Both the position numbers and the translations under genes were made by a program. From NCBI RefSeq assembly GCF_000761245.1, contig NZ_AWOR01000089.1, forward strand, positions 124,001 to 188,000: DNA of 64,000 nt, given 5' to 3'. A model generated the notes under the pieces. The model did not search any database and was not told the DNA's origin. It saw only the letters and a program-made list of their open reading frames with translations. Numbering within the stretch: position 1 is the stretch's first letter; the number at the start of each line of letters is the position of its first letter. Source of the stretch: Comamonas testosteroni (lineage in GTDB: Bacteria > Pseudomonadota > Gammaproteobacteria > Burkholderiales > Burkholderiaceae_C). This document shows positions 32,092-40,887 of the stretch, piece after piece.

Positions 32092-34107
32092 CTATAGTTT
32101 TCGGCCGAGTTCGGCCCCTTCTTCGATGGCGCGCGCTGCATCAATTTTGTGAGCATTGCGCGCGCCTCCAATCACAGTGTGCGCAATGTTTTGTGCTTGA
32201 AGTCTTGATGACCAGGGGTCATGTGATTCCTGGCCGGCGCAGACCACGATGTTGTCCACGCTCAGGCAGCGCAGCTCGCCGCGTATGCGCAGGTGCAGGC
32301 CGTTGTCGTCGATGTGGATGTACTCCACGTCGTTGAACATGCGTGCGCTTTTGTTCTTGAGCCGGGCGCGGCGAATCCAGCCCGTGGTGGTTGGCAGGCT
32401 GCTGCCCATGGCCGCCTTGCTGCGCTGAAGCAGCCAGATCTGACGCGGCGAATCGGCTTTCTCGCTGGCCTTGATGCCGCCGCGCAGCTCGCGCTTTGGA
32501 TCGATGCCCCATTCGCGGTCAAAGGCGGCCACGCTGCCGTCCTCGGTCTTGTGATGGGCCAGCAGCTCGGCCATGTCAAAGCCCAGCGGCCCCGCGCCCA
32601 CGATGGCCACGCGCTCGCCGACAAAGCGGGGGCTGCGCAAGGCCTCGATATAGTCCACCACCTTGGAGCTGTTCTCGCCCTCGATGCCGCTGCGCCGCGG
32701 TGTCACTCCCGTGGCCACGACCACATGATCAAATCCGCTCAGGGTGTTGATGTCCGGTGTGGTGTTGAGCCGCAGCTCTATGCCCAGGCGCTGGATTTCA
32801 TGCTCGAAGTAGCGCAGCGTCTCGCCCAGCTCCTGCTTGCCGGGTACTTTCTGCGCCAGAAAGAACTGGCCGCCGATGCGGATGCCGGGCTCGAACAGCG
32901 TCACCTTGTGGCCTCGGTCGGCCGCCTCGCGCGCGCAGGCCAGTCCGGCAGGTCCAGCACCGAGCACGGCGATCTTGCGCGGAACAGCGGCTTTTTCCTG
33001 CGGCCATTCCCATTCGCGGCAGGCTCTGGGGTTGACCAGGCAGCTGACCTGCTGGCGCGTGAAGATGCGGTCCAAGCAGGACTGGTTGCAGGCAATGCAG
33101 GTGTTGATGGCATGGCTGTGGCCTGCCTGCGCCTTGCGCACAAAGGCCGGGTCGGCCAGAAAGGGGCGGGCCATGGCCACCATGTCGGCATGACCCTGGG
33201 CAATCAGGTCATCGGCCACTTCGGGGGTGTTGATGCGGTTGCTGGCCGCCACGGGAACGCTGACTGCCTGCTTGAGTTGCTCGGCAGCCCAGCTGAAGGC
33301 GGCGCGCGGCACCATCATGGCAATGGTGGGAATGCGCGCTTCATGCCAGCCCACGCTGGTGTTGAACAAGTCCACGCCAGCGGCTTCCAGCTGGCGGGCC
33401 AGGTCAAGCACTTCCTTCCAGTGGCTGCCATGCTCGACCAGGTCCATCAGGGACAGGCGAAAGCTGATGACGAAGTTCTCGGGCACGGCCGCGCGTATGC
33501 CCTGCACGATGCGCAGCGCAAAGCGGCTGCGGCCGGCGGCATCGCCGCCCCACTCATCGGTGCGGAAGTTGGTCAGCGGCGCCAGAAACTGATTGATCAG
33601 ATAGCCCTCGCCGCCCATGACCTCCACACCGTCATAGCCGGCTTCCCGGGCCAGCCGGGCACAGCGCACATAGTCGGCAATGATCTGCTCGATCTGCTCT
33701 GTGCCGAGTTCGCGCGAGCTGCGATTGCTGAGCTTGGAGAGCACGCTGCTGGGCGAGACGCCGCCGCTGCCGTGGTCATAACGACCCACATGCAGCAGCT
33801 GCATGAGGATATGGCTGCCCTCGGCATGCACCGCGTCAGTGATGAGGCGGTGCCGGGCCGCCTGCTCTGGCGTGCACAGCGTCGAGCGCTCGGCATGCTC
33901 GGGCATTCCCAGCGCCTGCTCGTTGACGCCGAAGCCCCCGGTGACGATGAGCTGAAGCCCCTCCCGTGCACGTTCGGTGTAGAAGAGCGCCAGCTTCTCG
34001 AAACCCTGCGCCTGATCCTCCAGCCCGGTATGCATGGAGCCCATCAGAATCCGGTTCTTCAGGGTGATATGGCCGATGGTGATGGGCTGGAAGAGATGGG
34101 GGTACAT
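32092..34107 (-). CDS. Old-Yellow-Enzyme/4Fe-4S/FAD reductase, FadH/BaiH-like, copy 2
   Basis: The 671-aa product has FMN-barrel marks (ITLKNRILMGSMHTGLED, GEGYLINQFLAPLTNFR), the canonical FadH iron-sulfur motif CIACNQSCLDRIFTRQQVSC, and two Rossmann motifs (KIAVLGAGPAGLACAREA, ERVAIVGAGPLGFDMAELL). The size equals E. coli FadH (2,4-dienoyl-CoA reductase). It is the first gene of a two-gene minus-strand operon, 16 bp before copy 1, and divergent from hsdA with the regulon palindrome between. It could be a dienoyl-CoA reductase for ring or side-chain intermediates, or a 3-oxo-Delta-steroid reductase; sequence alone does not decide. Confidence 0.87.
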   Translation of the reverse strand: MYPHLFQPITIGHITLKNRILMGSMHTGLEDQAQGFEKLALFYTERAREGLQLIVTGGFGVNEQALGMPEHAERSTLCTPEQAARHRLITDAVHAEGSHILMQLLHVGRYDHGSGGVSPSSVLSKLSNRSSRELGTEQIEQIIADYVRCARLAREAGYDGVEVMGGEGYLINQFLAPLTNFRTDEWGGDAAGRSRFALRIVQGIRAAVPENFVISFRLSLMDLVEHGSHWKEVLDLARQLEAAGVDLFNTSVGWHEARIPTIAMMVPRAAFSWAAEQLKQAVSVPVAASNRINTPEVADDLIAQGHADMVAMARPFLADPAFVRKAQAGHSHAINTCIACNQSCLDRIFTRQQVSCLVNPRACREWEWPQEKAAVPRKIAVLGAGPAGLACAREAADRGHKVTLFEPGIRIGGQFFLAQKVPGKQELGETLRYFEHEIQRLGIELRLNTTPDINTLSGFDHVVVATGVTPRRSGIEGENSSKVVDYIEALRSPRFVGERVAIVGAGPLGFDMAELLAHHKTEDGSVAAFDREWGIDPKRELRGGIKASEKADSPRQIWLLQRSKAAMGSSLPTTTGWIRRARLKNKSARMFNDVEYIHIDDNGLHLRIRGELRCLSVDNIVVCAGQESHDPWSSRLQAQNIAHTVIGGARNAHKIDAARAIEEGAELGRKL

Positions 34108-34181
34108 GGCTGAATTTCCTCACGCGCAAATGTTGCGCCAGTGTAGGAAGGGCCACGGTAAATTTTCCCTAGGGGAATTAC

Positions 34182-34199
34182 ATCGTCCGTTTGCATGTA
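34182..34199. promoter_or_regulatory. Putative steroid-regulon palindrome, site 6 (hsdA / OYE divergent promoter)
   Basis: ATCGTCC-GTTT-GCATGTA has a perfect left arm and a degenerate right arm. It lies 64 bp upstream of hsdA and 75 bp upstream of the divergent OYE operon. hsdA is known to be steroid-inducible, which supports a regulatory reading. Confidence 0.55.
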
Positions 34200-34262
34200 G
34201 CCTGGTTGTTCATGATGGGCTCAGATGTGCGCCATCACCACCCAGAAAAAAGGAGACAAGAC

Positions 34263-35036
34263 ATGTCCATCATCGTGATGAGCGGCTGCGCCACCGGCAT
34301 TGGTGCCGCTACGCGCAAGGTCCTGGAAGCGGCCGGCCACCAGATCGTAGGCATCGATATACGCGATGCGGAAGTGATTGCCGATCTCTCGACGGCCGAA
34401 GGTCGAAAGCAGGCGATTGCCGATGTACTGGCGAAGTGCAGCAAGGGCATGGACGGCCTGGTGCTGTGCGCCGGCCTGGGACCGCAGACCAAGGTGCTTG
34501 GCAATGTGGTTTCGGTCAATTATTTTGGCGCGACTGAGCTGATGGATGCCTTTTTGCCAGAGCTGAAACAGGGCCATCAGCCCGCAGTCGTCGTCATCTC
34601 GTCCGTGGCCTCCGCGCATCTGGCTTTTGACAAGAACCCACTGGCACCGGCACTGGAAGCCGGTGAGGAAGCCAAGGCCCGCGCCATTGTCGAGCAAGCG
34701 GGAGAGCAGGGCGGCAATCTGGCCTATTCGGGCAGCAAGAATGCTTTGACGGTGGCTGTGCGCAAACGCGCTGCCGCCTGGGGCGAGGCCGGCGTGCGCC
34801 TGAACACCATAGCCCCCGGCGCAACCGATACTCCCTTGCTGCAGGCGGGTCTGCAGGATCCGCGCTATGGCGAATCCATTGCCAAGTTCGTGCCTCCCAT
34901 GGGCCGCCGTGCCGAGCCGTCCGAGATGGCGTCGGTCATCGCCTTTTTGATGAGCCCGGCCGCAAGCTATGTGCATGGCGCGCAGATCGTCATTGATGGC
35001 GGCATTGATGCGGCGATGCGTCCGACGCAGTTCTGA
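34263..35036 (+). CDS. hsdA: 3alpha-hydroxysteroid dehydrogenase / carbonyl reductase
   Basis: The 257-aa product is recognisable as the C. testosteroni 3alpha-HSD/CR. It has the cofactor loop GCATGIGAATR near residue 8, the catalytic S114, Y155 and K159 at the published positions, and the C-terminus GGIDAAMRPTQF. It interconverts 3alpha-hydroxy and 3-oxo steroids with NAD(H) and also reduces xenobiotic carbonyls. A few positions differ from the sequence I remember (for example M6 and Q145), suggesting a strain or sister-species allele. The start follows AAAGGAGACAAGAC. It is divergent from two OYE reductases and is followed by a terminator and ksi. Induction by testosterone is known for this gene. 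Confidence 0.97.
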   Translation: MSIIVMSGCATGIGAATRKVLEAAGHQIVGIDIRDAEVIADLSTAEGRKQAIADVLAKCSKGMDGLVLCAGLGPQTKVLGNVVSVNYFGATELMDAFLPELKQGHQPAVVVISSVASAHLAFDKNPLAPALEAGEEAKARAIVEQAGEQGGNLAYSGSKNALTVAVRKRAAAWGEAGVRLNTIAPGATDTPLLQAGLQDPRYGESIAKFVPPMGRRAEPSEMASVIAFLMSPAASYVHGAQIVIDGGIDAAMRPTQF

Positions 35037-35055
35037 TATCCCCTGAGGCGCTTTG

Positions 35056-35129
35056 CCTGGGAGGCCCTGCGCCTTCCCCCTGTCTTTGCGGGAGGGGAGC
35101 GACGGCCTCGCCGCAAGGCGGCTTTTTTT
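35056..35129 (+). terminator. hsdA terminator within a GC-rich dispersed repeat, copy B
   Basis: The element reads GCGCCTTCCCCCTGTCTTTG, then GGGAGGGGAGCGACGGCC, and ends CGCC-GCAA-GGCG followed by a seven-T run (35123-35129). The hairpin with the T run is a plausible terminator after hsdA. The first half resembles the repeat at 22021-22138. Confidence 0.65.
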
Positions 35130-35193
35130 GTTCACCGCCCCCCGTTTGGGCATTGCCGGTTTTCAACGGCGCTTGCTAGAAGGAAGATTTGAG

Positions 35194-35571
35194 ATGAATA
35201 CCCCAGAACATATGACCGCCGTGGTGCAGCGCTATGTGGCCGCGCTCAATGCTGGCGACCTGGACGGCATCGTCGCGCTGTTTGCCGATGACGCCACGGT
35301 GGAAGACCCCGTGGGCTCCGAGCCCAAGTCCGGTACGGCTGCGATTCGTGAGTTTTACGCCAGCTCGCTCAAGCTGCCTTTGGCGGTGGAGCTGACGCAG
35401 GAGGTGCGCGCGGTCGCCGACGAAGCGGCTTTCGCTTTCACCGTCAGTTTCGAGCTCCAGGGCCGCAAGACCGTGGTTGCGCCCATCGATCACTTTCGCT
35501 TCAATGGCGCCGGCAAGGTGGTGAGCATGCGCGCCTTTTTTGGCGAGAAGAATATTCACGCTGGCGTCTGA
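35194..35571 (+). CDS. ksi: Steroid Delta5-3-ketosteroid isomerase
   Basis: The 125-aa product is the classic C. testosteroni ketosteroid isomerase. The general acid Y14, catalytic base D38 and second hydrogen-bond donor D99 all stand at their textbook positions, and Y55 is also kept. It moves the Delta5 double bond to Delta4 in 3-oxo steroids in the cytoplasm, next to the hsdA step. Compared with the TI enzyme as I remember it there are a few substitutions (K45, S57, D76, L88, F115, V125), none at the active site. It has AGAAGGAAGATTTG in front and follows hsdA by 157 bp, separated by a terminator. Confidence 0.98.
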   Translation: MNTPEHMTAVVQRYVAALNAGDLDGIVALFADDATVEDPVGSEPKSGTAAIREFYASSLKLPLAVELTQEVRAVADEAAFAFTVSFELQGRKTVVAPIDHFRFNGAGKVVSMRAFFGEKNIHAGV

Positions 35572-35734
35572 GGAGATTCAGGCGCTTGACTGCTCCTGAT
35601 ATGGAAGCTGTCTTCGCCTGATTTAAAAGGATTTCAAGACTATTTGAATCTGAAACCCATTGAGGTAAAGCGTGAGATGCTATTGATTTTACTGTTCAAA
35701 GCAGTGCAATGAGTGCCCGCCGGGCTGAGCCGGC

Positions 35735-36646
35735 TTACAGATGGAAGTGACCGGCTGCCTCGGGTTGGTAGAGCAATTTCTCGATCCGGATATGGCAGGT
35801 GCGATCGAGAATCCGCCAGTCGATGTGGTCTCCTTCCCGACAGCCCAGAATGGCCGTGCCCACGCCCGAGAAGACCGAGAACCTTCCGGCGCTGTCATCG
35901 GCATCTTCGGGGTAGACCAGGGCCACTTCGACGGCCACCTCATCGAGGCGCAGCAAGGCTCTGGAGTTCATCGTGACCACATTGCGCTGCACCTGTCGCG
36001 CATGGACGACGGTGGCGCGCTCGATTTCATGCTCCAGGTCGGCCGCTTGCAACTCCCATTCCAACGCGAGCCTGTCTCTGAGACGTGCCTGATCCACGGC
36101 GGTGATGCAGATGCCGTCTGCCGCTCCCGGCAGCCCGGCGCGCAAGCGCTGGAGGTAGCGCTGCGCCGTCATCGCATAGGACTTGAGCGCGGGCGTTTCG
36201 TTCTCCAGCACAAAGCCGTTGTGCGCAAAGGCCTTGAGCGAGCGTGTGTTGTCGGCATGGATCCTGGCAAGCAGTCGTTCGGCCCGCATGTCGAAAAAGG
36301 CCAGCTTCATGCCCTCGTGCAAGGCGCTGGCGCCGAGCTTGCGCCCCCAGTTGTCGCGCTTGCCGATGACCAGCACGATTTCGCAGTCCGGCCCATTCCG
36401 GAGCAGACGCACAAAGCCCACGGGCACGTCATCGCGGTCGTAGGCCATGAAGAAGCGGCCGCCCTGATTGAAGAGATGGGTGAGTATAGGCAGCTGAACC
36501 CGGTCGATGAGCTGCTCTATGTGACGCGAGACATGGCGCGAATCGCTGAGGTGGCGCACGACGTCCTCGTCGCTCAGCCAGTCCACCAGATTCAGTGCGT
36601 TGGCTCGCGTGATTTCCGGGCACAGGGATATGAAAGGCTTGCTCAT
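35735..36646 (-). CDS. GNAT acetyltransferase fused to an Rnk/GreA C-terminal-like domain
   Basis: The 303-aa product joins two domains. Residues 1 to about 165 are a GNAT domain (EIVLVIGKRDNWGRKLGASAL, then RIHADNTRSLKAFAHNGF). After a linker, the C-terminal part (VVTMNSRALLRLDEVAVEVALVYPEDAD, then GVGTAILGCREGDHIDW) matches the FKBP-like domain of Rnk and GreA/GreB, which binds RNA polymerase or regulates nucleoside diphosphate kinase. The start is the ATG at 36646; a TTG at 36667 is possible. Such fusions are known in Burkholderiales. There is no steroid connection. The 35572-35734 stretch has no gene. Confidence 0.8.
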   Translation of the reverse strand: MSKPFISLCPEITRANALNLVDWLSDEDVVRHLSDSRHVSRHIEQLIDRVQLPILTHLFNQGGRFFMAYDRDDVPVGFVRLLRNGPDCEIVLVIGKRDNWGRKLGASALHEGMKLAFFDMRAERLLARIHADNTRSLKAFAHNGFVLENETPALKSYAMTAQRYLQRLRAGLPGAADGICITAVDQARLRDRLALEWELQAADLEHEIERATVVHARQVQRNVVTMNSRALLRLDEVAVEVALVYPEDADDSAGRFSVFSGVGTAILGCREGDHIDWRILDRTCHIRIEKLLYQPEAAGHFHL

Positions 36647-36879
36647 CTTCAACACCGTCGGTTGCAAGAATGAAAGCCTTTCATGGCCACGGCGTGGGCC
36701 ATGACGGTTCTTTCGACACAGGCGCCGATTCTAGGCAAGCAGATTCTGCTGCGCAGGCGCAGCGCCGATCTCGCATCTCTTTGCTCGGTCTATGGCGAGC
36801 TTGCCCTGCAGGCGCACAAGCCATGGCGCCGGCGCTGCAGGGTCACAACGACCCACGCCGGTCATGCTCTGAATTCAGA

Positions 36880-36972
36880 AGCTGCTGGCGCTTTACTGTA
36901 TTCAGATTTCTATTGTTTTATAGCTGAAATACATAATAGACTTGTGCTAAATGCTCTTGTTTATATAGCTAC
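36880..36972. repeat. Dispersed Comamonas-type imperfect repeat, copy 3
   Basis: GAAGCTGCTGGCGCTTTA opens the element, and an AT-rich tail with TTTTATAGCTG and TATATAGCTAC follows. It is more degenerate than the other copies. The 36647-37033 interval holds this and no credible gene. Confidence 0.5.
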
Positions 36973-37033
36973 GAGGCACTGAAGGCAGCGAATCGGGCCG
37001 GATCGACGCGTTTGATCCAGCCAGGCCGGCCGT

Positions 37034-37474
37034 TCAGGGATTGGCGTATTTCAGATGGATGATGGGGTAGGCGCGGCCTTGCCCGTCGAGCGGCGAGCGG
37101 CCCGTGCGCCTGAAGCCCAGGCGTTCGTAAAAGCCCACCGCCTGAGCGTTGTGCTCGTTCACATCGGTGCTCAACTCGGGATGCAGCGCCAGGCCGTGGC
37201 GCACCAGCGCCGCACCGAGGCCCCGGTGCCGGAAGGCGGGGTCCACAAACAGCGCTTCCATATGGCCCTGGTCCATGAGCATGAAGGCCAGGGGATGGTC
37301 CTGCTCGTCGACAGCGAACCATAGCGGGGCGTTTGGCAGAAAGCCGCACACCATCTCGTCAATCTCGGCGCGATCCTGCGGACTCAGAAAGTCATGTGTG
37401 GCATCAACGGCATGGCGCCAGATCTCGATCGCTCGTGCCCCTTCGTCGGGGCGGGAAGCTCGAATGGAAGTCAT
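37034..37474 (-). CDS. GNAT-family acetyltransferase (YjaB-like)
   Basis: The 146-aa product has the N-terminal IRASRPDEGARAIEIWRHAVDATHDFL and the acetyl-CoA loop FRHRGLGAALVRHGLAL, then NEHNAQAVGFYERLGFRRTGR. This follows E. coli YjaB, a GNAT enzyme of uncertain substrate. It ends the minus-strand pair with the LysR gene 43 bp upstream, but the LysR gene more likely controls the divergent SDR. No steroid role is implied. Confidence 0.87.
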   Translation of the reverse strand: MTSIRASRPDEGARAIEIWRHAVDATHDFLSPQDRAEIDEMVCGFLPNAPLWFAVDEQDHPLAFMLMDQGHMEALFVDPAFRHRGLGAALVRHGLALHPELSTDVNEHNAQAVGFYERLGFRRTGRSPLDGQGRAYPIIHLKYANP

Positions 37475-37517
37475 CGCCGGATTATGCGTACGAACACGCT
37501 TGTCCCGTGGCCAGGCA

Positions 37518-38429
37518 TCAAGCGCGCTCCATGTCTGCCAGATGGGGCTCCAGCAGCTCGGTGATCCAGTTCAGGAATGCGGTGACCCGCGGCGCGATAT
37601 GCCTGCGATGCGGATACAGCAGGGACACCGGCATGGGCGCCGCCTTGAAGTCGGGCATGACCTCGACCAGCAGGCCCTGATCGAGCAGATGGCGCGCCCC
37701 CCGGACAGGGGCCTGAATCAGGCCCAGGCCGGCAAGACAGGCTGCCTGGTAGGCATCCGTGCCGTTGACCACCAGGGCGCAGCGCATGGGCTGCAGCGCG
37801 ATTTCCTTGCCGCGCTGATACTCCCAGCCCGCGCCATGCCGCCCGAGCTGGTTTGCATAGTGAATGATCCGGTGGCCTGACAGATCGGCCAGGGTTGCGG
37901 GCGTGCCGTGGCGCTCCAGATAGGCGGGGCTGGCCAGATTGCACATCTCCATTGCACCGATGGTGCGGGCGATCAGGTCGGTATCTGCCAGCGGGCCGAT
38001 GCGCACCACACAGTCAAAGCCTTCCTGCACCACATCCACGCGGTGGTCTCTGGTGCTGATGCCTACTTCCAGCAAAGGGTGGGCCGAGAGGAATTCAGGC
38101 AGTTTCGGAAGGACGACATCCCGGGCCAGAGAGTTGGGCATATCGATGCGCAGACTGCCTCGCAGTCCGCTGGTGGCGGGCTGGAACATGGCTTGCAGCT
38201 GTTCCAGGTCGGCCATCAGCTCCTTGCTTCGCTCAAGGAACTGCTCGCCATCGGCGCTCAGCCGCACATGCCGCGTGGTGCGCTGCAGAAGACGGGTTCC
38301 GAGCTGCTTTTCCAGCTGCTGCACCACGGTCGACACACGGCTTTTGGTCAGCCCGAGCTGCTCTGCGGCCAGGGTGAAGCTGGAGAGCTCGGCAACGCGG
38401 GTGAAGACATGAAGCGCATTGAAGTCCAT
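37518..38429 (-). CDS. LysR-type transcriptional regulator
   Basis: The 303-aa product has a LysR helix-turn-helix at residues 1-60 (FTRVAELSSFTLAAEQLGLTKSRVSTVVQQLE) and an effector domain of the AaeR/DmlR-like subgroup (GSLRIDMPNSLARDVVLPKLPEFL). It is divergent from the SDR at 38538 with an AT-rich 108-bp gap, the standard arrangement for autoregulation and control of the neighbour. Nothing ties it to steroid genes, although a steroid-responsive LysR regulator (HsdR) is known in C. testosteroni, so this possibility stays open. Confidence 0.9.
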   Translation of the reverse strand: MDFNALHVFTRVAELSSFTLAAEQLGLTKSRVSTVVQQLEKQLGTRLLQRTTRHVRLSADGEQFLERSKELMADLEQLQAMFQPATSGLRGSLRIDMPNSLARDVVLPKLPEFLSAHPLLEVGISTRDHRVDVVQEGFDCVVRIGPLADTDLIARTIGAMEMCNLASPAYLERHGTPATLADLSGHRIIHYANQLGRHGAGWEYQRGKEIALQPMRCALVVNGTDAYQAACLAGLGLIQAPVRGARHLLDQGLLVEVMPDFKAAPMPVSLLYPHRRHIAPRVTAFLNWITELLEPHLADMERA

Positions 38430-38537
38430 GGCTTTATTGTATTTTTAAAGTGAACAGTGCGATCTTTTTTTAATTGTTTATTCATTGTTGGAGAACACCT
38501 AAAGTCCTGGCTTGTTGACATCCTCCATGAGACCGAC

Positions 38538-39305
38538 ATGCAAGCATCTGCACCCCGTATCGCATTGATCACCGGCGCTAGCCGTGGCCTGGGCCGTAGC
38601 GAAGCCCTCAAACTGGCCGAACTCGGCGTTCATCTGATCGTCACTTACAAGGACAGCGAAAGCGATGCGCAGGAGCTGGTCTCCCGCATCGAGGCACAGG
38701 GCAGCCGCGCCGTGGCGCTGCGCCTGGACGTGGGCGACAGCAAGAGCTTTGCCGCGTTTGCCGACCGTGTCAGGGGCGTGCTGGCCGACACCTGGCAGCG
38801 CGAGCAGTTCGACTATCTGGTGAACAATGCCGGCATCGGCCTGGTGGCGCCGTTTGCCGAGACCACGGAAGAGCAGTTCGATCTGCTCGTCGATATCCAC
38901 CTCAAGGGTACGTTCTTTCTGACGCAGAAACTGCTGCCCCTGATCCGGGACGGCGGACGCATCGTCAATACCTCGTCCGGACTGGCGCGCTTCAGCCTCC
39001 CCGGCTATGCCGCCTACGCGGTGATGAAGGGTGGCATCGAAGTGATGACGCGCTATCTGGCCAAGGAGCTGGGCGCACGCGGCATCGCCGTGAACACCAT
39101 CGCACCCGGCGCGATCGAGACCGATTTCGGTGGCGGCGTGGTGCGCGACAACGCACAGCTCAATGCCCATATCAGCGGCCTGACCGCCATGGGTCGGGCA
39201 GGGCGTCCCGACGATGTGGGCGCTGCGGTTGCCGCATTGCTGGCCGAGGGCAACAACTGGGTCACGGGCCAGCGGATCGAAGTCTCCGGTGGCATGATGC
39301 TCTGA
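38538..39305 (+). CDS. Short-chain dehydrogenase/reductase under LysR control
   Basis: The 255-aa product has ALITGASRGLGRSEALKLAE, YLVNNAGIG, a serine in IVNTSSGLARFS and the catalytic YAVMK (YxxxK), then NTIAPGAIETDF and GQRIEVSGGMML. This is a common SDR type found beside a divergent LysR gene in many proteobacteria, so a general carbonyl reduction is more likely than a steroid-specific one. The start at 38538 has only a weak ribosome binding site. The 39306-39544 gap downstream has no gene. Confidence 0.87.
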   Translation: MQASAPRIALITGASRGLGRSEALKLAELGVHLIVTYKDSESDAQELVSRIEAQGSRAVALRLDVGDSKSFAAFADRVRGVLADTWQREQFDYLVNNAGIGLVAPFAETTEEQFDLLVDIHLKGTFFLTQKLLPLIRDGGRIVNTSSGLARFSLPGYAAYAVMKGGIEVMTRYLAKELGARGIAVNTIAPGAIETDFGGGVVRDNAQLNAHISGLTAMGRAGRPDDVGAAVAALLAEGNNWVTGQRIEVSGGMML

Positions 39306-39544
39306 GTGCGTGTCCGTCGCGAGCAGGATCCGGCATGGGGCCGGAGCTTGCGATTGACCGGCTCGGGCCTGGTCTGACCTTCAGCCCGGCCCACGGTTCA
39401 GGCGCTGGCGTGAACAGGCGGACTCATACGCTCCGACGGCGGTGCCGCAGCGCGCGAGTCATGGGCTGCATGCAGAGCGGCAGAGGCAGGCATTCGCGGC
39501 CTCAGTCCCGCTGGTTTTGGGTCAAAGGATTTGGAGACGCAGTC

Positions 39545-39946
39545 GTGCCCGAGAGCTATCTGGGAAGCTGTTTATGTGCAAGAGTCGGCTACAGGCTGCT
39601 GTCGCCGCCCAGGGCCGTGACGCATTGCCATTGCGGGCAATGCCGCAAAAGCCATGGCTCCGCATTCGCGAGCTATGGCGCCGTGCCGCGCAAGGATTTG
39701 TGCATAGTCTCAGGGCACAGCGACATCAAGTCCTATGCATCGTCGGCTTGCGTGCACAGGCAGTTTTGCCAGCACTGCGGCTCATCCCTGTTCTGGTCCA
39801 GGCAGGCCGGTGACTGGGCCGACTGGATATGCATTGCACTGGGCACGCTGGACTCGCCTTTTTCGGCGCTCAAGCAAAAGCATGCGCATCTGGAGTCGCA
39901 GCCTTTGTGGTCAAGCTTTGCCAGTGACTGCATGCGCGATGACTGA
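39545..39946 (+). CDS. GFA-family (glutathione-dependent formaldehyde-activating-like) zinc protein
   Basis: The product is 133 aa from a GTG start with GGAG nine bases upstream. The zinc ligands are visible in order: GSCLC, then CHCGQCRKSHGSAF, then FCQHCGSSLFW, the GFA/CENP-V fold signature. The name comes from one studied member, and most family members have unknown roles, often in handling glutathione adducts or other small molecules. It is convergent with the enoyl-CoA hydratase gene. No steroid link is visible. Confidence 0.85.
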   Translation: MPESYLGSCLCARVGYRLLSPPRAVTHCHCGQCRKSHGSAFASYGAVPRKDLCIVSGHSDIKSYASSACVHRQFCQHCGSSLFWSRQAGDWADWICIALGTLDSPFSALKQKHAHLESQPLWSSFASDCMRDD

Positions 39947-40018
39947 GGGCCGCCTTAGACCTTCGAGCTGCTGCACCGGCCTCAAGCAAGGCGATGTTGC
40001 AGCCCTGGCTTGATGCGT

Positions 40019-40831
40019 TCACTCCCCCTTGAACACCGGCTGGCGTTTCTCAATGAACGCATTCATGCCTTCCTTCTGGTCGCGGGTCGCAAACAGGATC
40101 TGGTTGGCCTTGCGCTCCAGCATCAGTGCGGCATCCAGCGATGCGTCCATGCCGGCAATCACCACTTCCTTGATCTGTTCCACGGCCAGTGGGGGCATAT
40201 TGGCAATCAGTTTCGCCATTTTCAGCGCCTCAGGGATTACCTGATCGTCTGCACAGACTAGGCTGACCAGACCCATGGCATAGGCTTCGTCGGCGCTGAC
40301 GGGTTTGCCCGTCAGCAGAATGCGCATGGCCTGGAACTTGCCCACGGCGCGCACCAGCCGCTGGGTGCCGCCGATACCGGGCATGATGCCGATGCGAATC
40401 TCGGGCTGTGCAAAGCTGGCCCCTTGCCCGGCAATGATGATGTCGCAATGCATGGCCAGCTCGGCCCCGCCGCCAAAGGCATAGCCGCAGACCGCTGCAA
40501 TGATGGGCTTGGGGCATTTCTCAATGGGGGCCCAGACGCGCTCCGTGTGGCGCTTCATGATCTCTATGGGGCCGCAGGAGTCCATGCTCTTGATGTCCCC
40601 GCCTGCCGCAAACACCTTGTCGCCGCCAGTCAGAACGATGCAGCGCACGCTGGCGTCTGCGCTCAGCTCCGCGAAGGTTCTGGACAGCGCAGCCTGCAGA
40701 GAAAGACTCAGCGCGTTCGTTGCCTCGGGGCGGTTGAGCTGAACGATTGCCACGCCATGGTCCTGATGCCGAACCAGTAGCTCTGGCTGCGCGGTGTCCA
40801 TGTTTTCAATAGCGGAAAGCGGTGCCGACAT
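40019..40831 (-). CDS. Enoyl-CoA hydratase (crotonase family)
   Basis: The 270-aa product has the crotonase segments GGDKVFAAGGDIKSM (oxyanion hole 1), AAVCGYAFGGGAELAMHCDI with the first catalytic glutamate, and FAQPEIRIGIMPGIGGTQRL with the second. It should hydrate a trans-2-enoyl-CoA. It is divergent from the SDR that begins the long 40.9-53.8 kb operon, and the two share the regulon palindrome at 40888-40905, so it is probably a steroid side-chain or ring-fragment hydratase (inference). The ATG at 40831 is used; a TTG at 40843 is also in frame. Confidence 0.9.
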   Translation of the reverse strand: MSAPLSAIENMDTAQPELLVRHQDHGVAIVQLNRPEATNALSLSLQAALSRTFAELSADASVRCIVLTGGDKVFAAGGDIKSMDSCGPIEIMKRHTERVWAPIEKCPKPIIAAVCGYAFGGGAELAMHCDIIIAGQGASFAQPEIRIGIMPGIGGTQRLVRAVGKFQAMRILLTGKPVSADEAYAMGLVSLVCADDQVIPEALKMAKLIANMPPLAVEQIKEVVIAGMDASLDAALMLERKANQILFATRDQKEGMNAFIEKRQPVFKGE

Positions 40832-40887
40832 AAGGATTCCCAAGGAGTTGAACAGGGACGATGGTCGTTTTCAAGGGATGGACCAAC

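Noticed and set aside
32576..32585. TCAAAGCCCA inside the OYE gene, considered as a RepA-type operator for hsdA
   Set aside because: A 10-mer within coding sequence is expected by chance, and I could not confirm the published operator positions from memory.
35711..35735. GCCGG / CCGGC palindrome between ksi and the GNAT-Rnk gene
   Set aside because: The arms are only five bases, there is no T tract on either side, and it runs into the end of the coding region.
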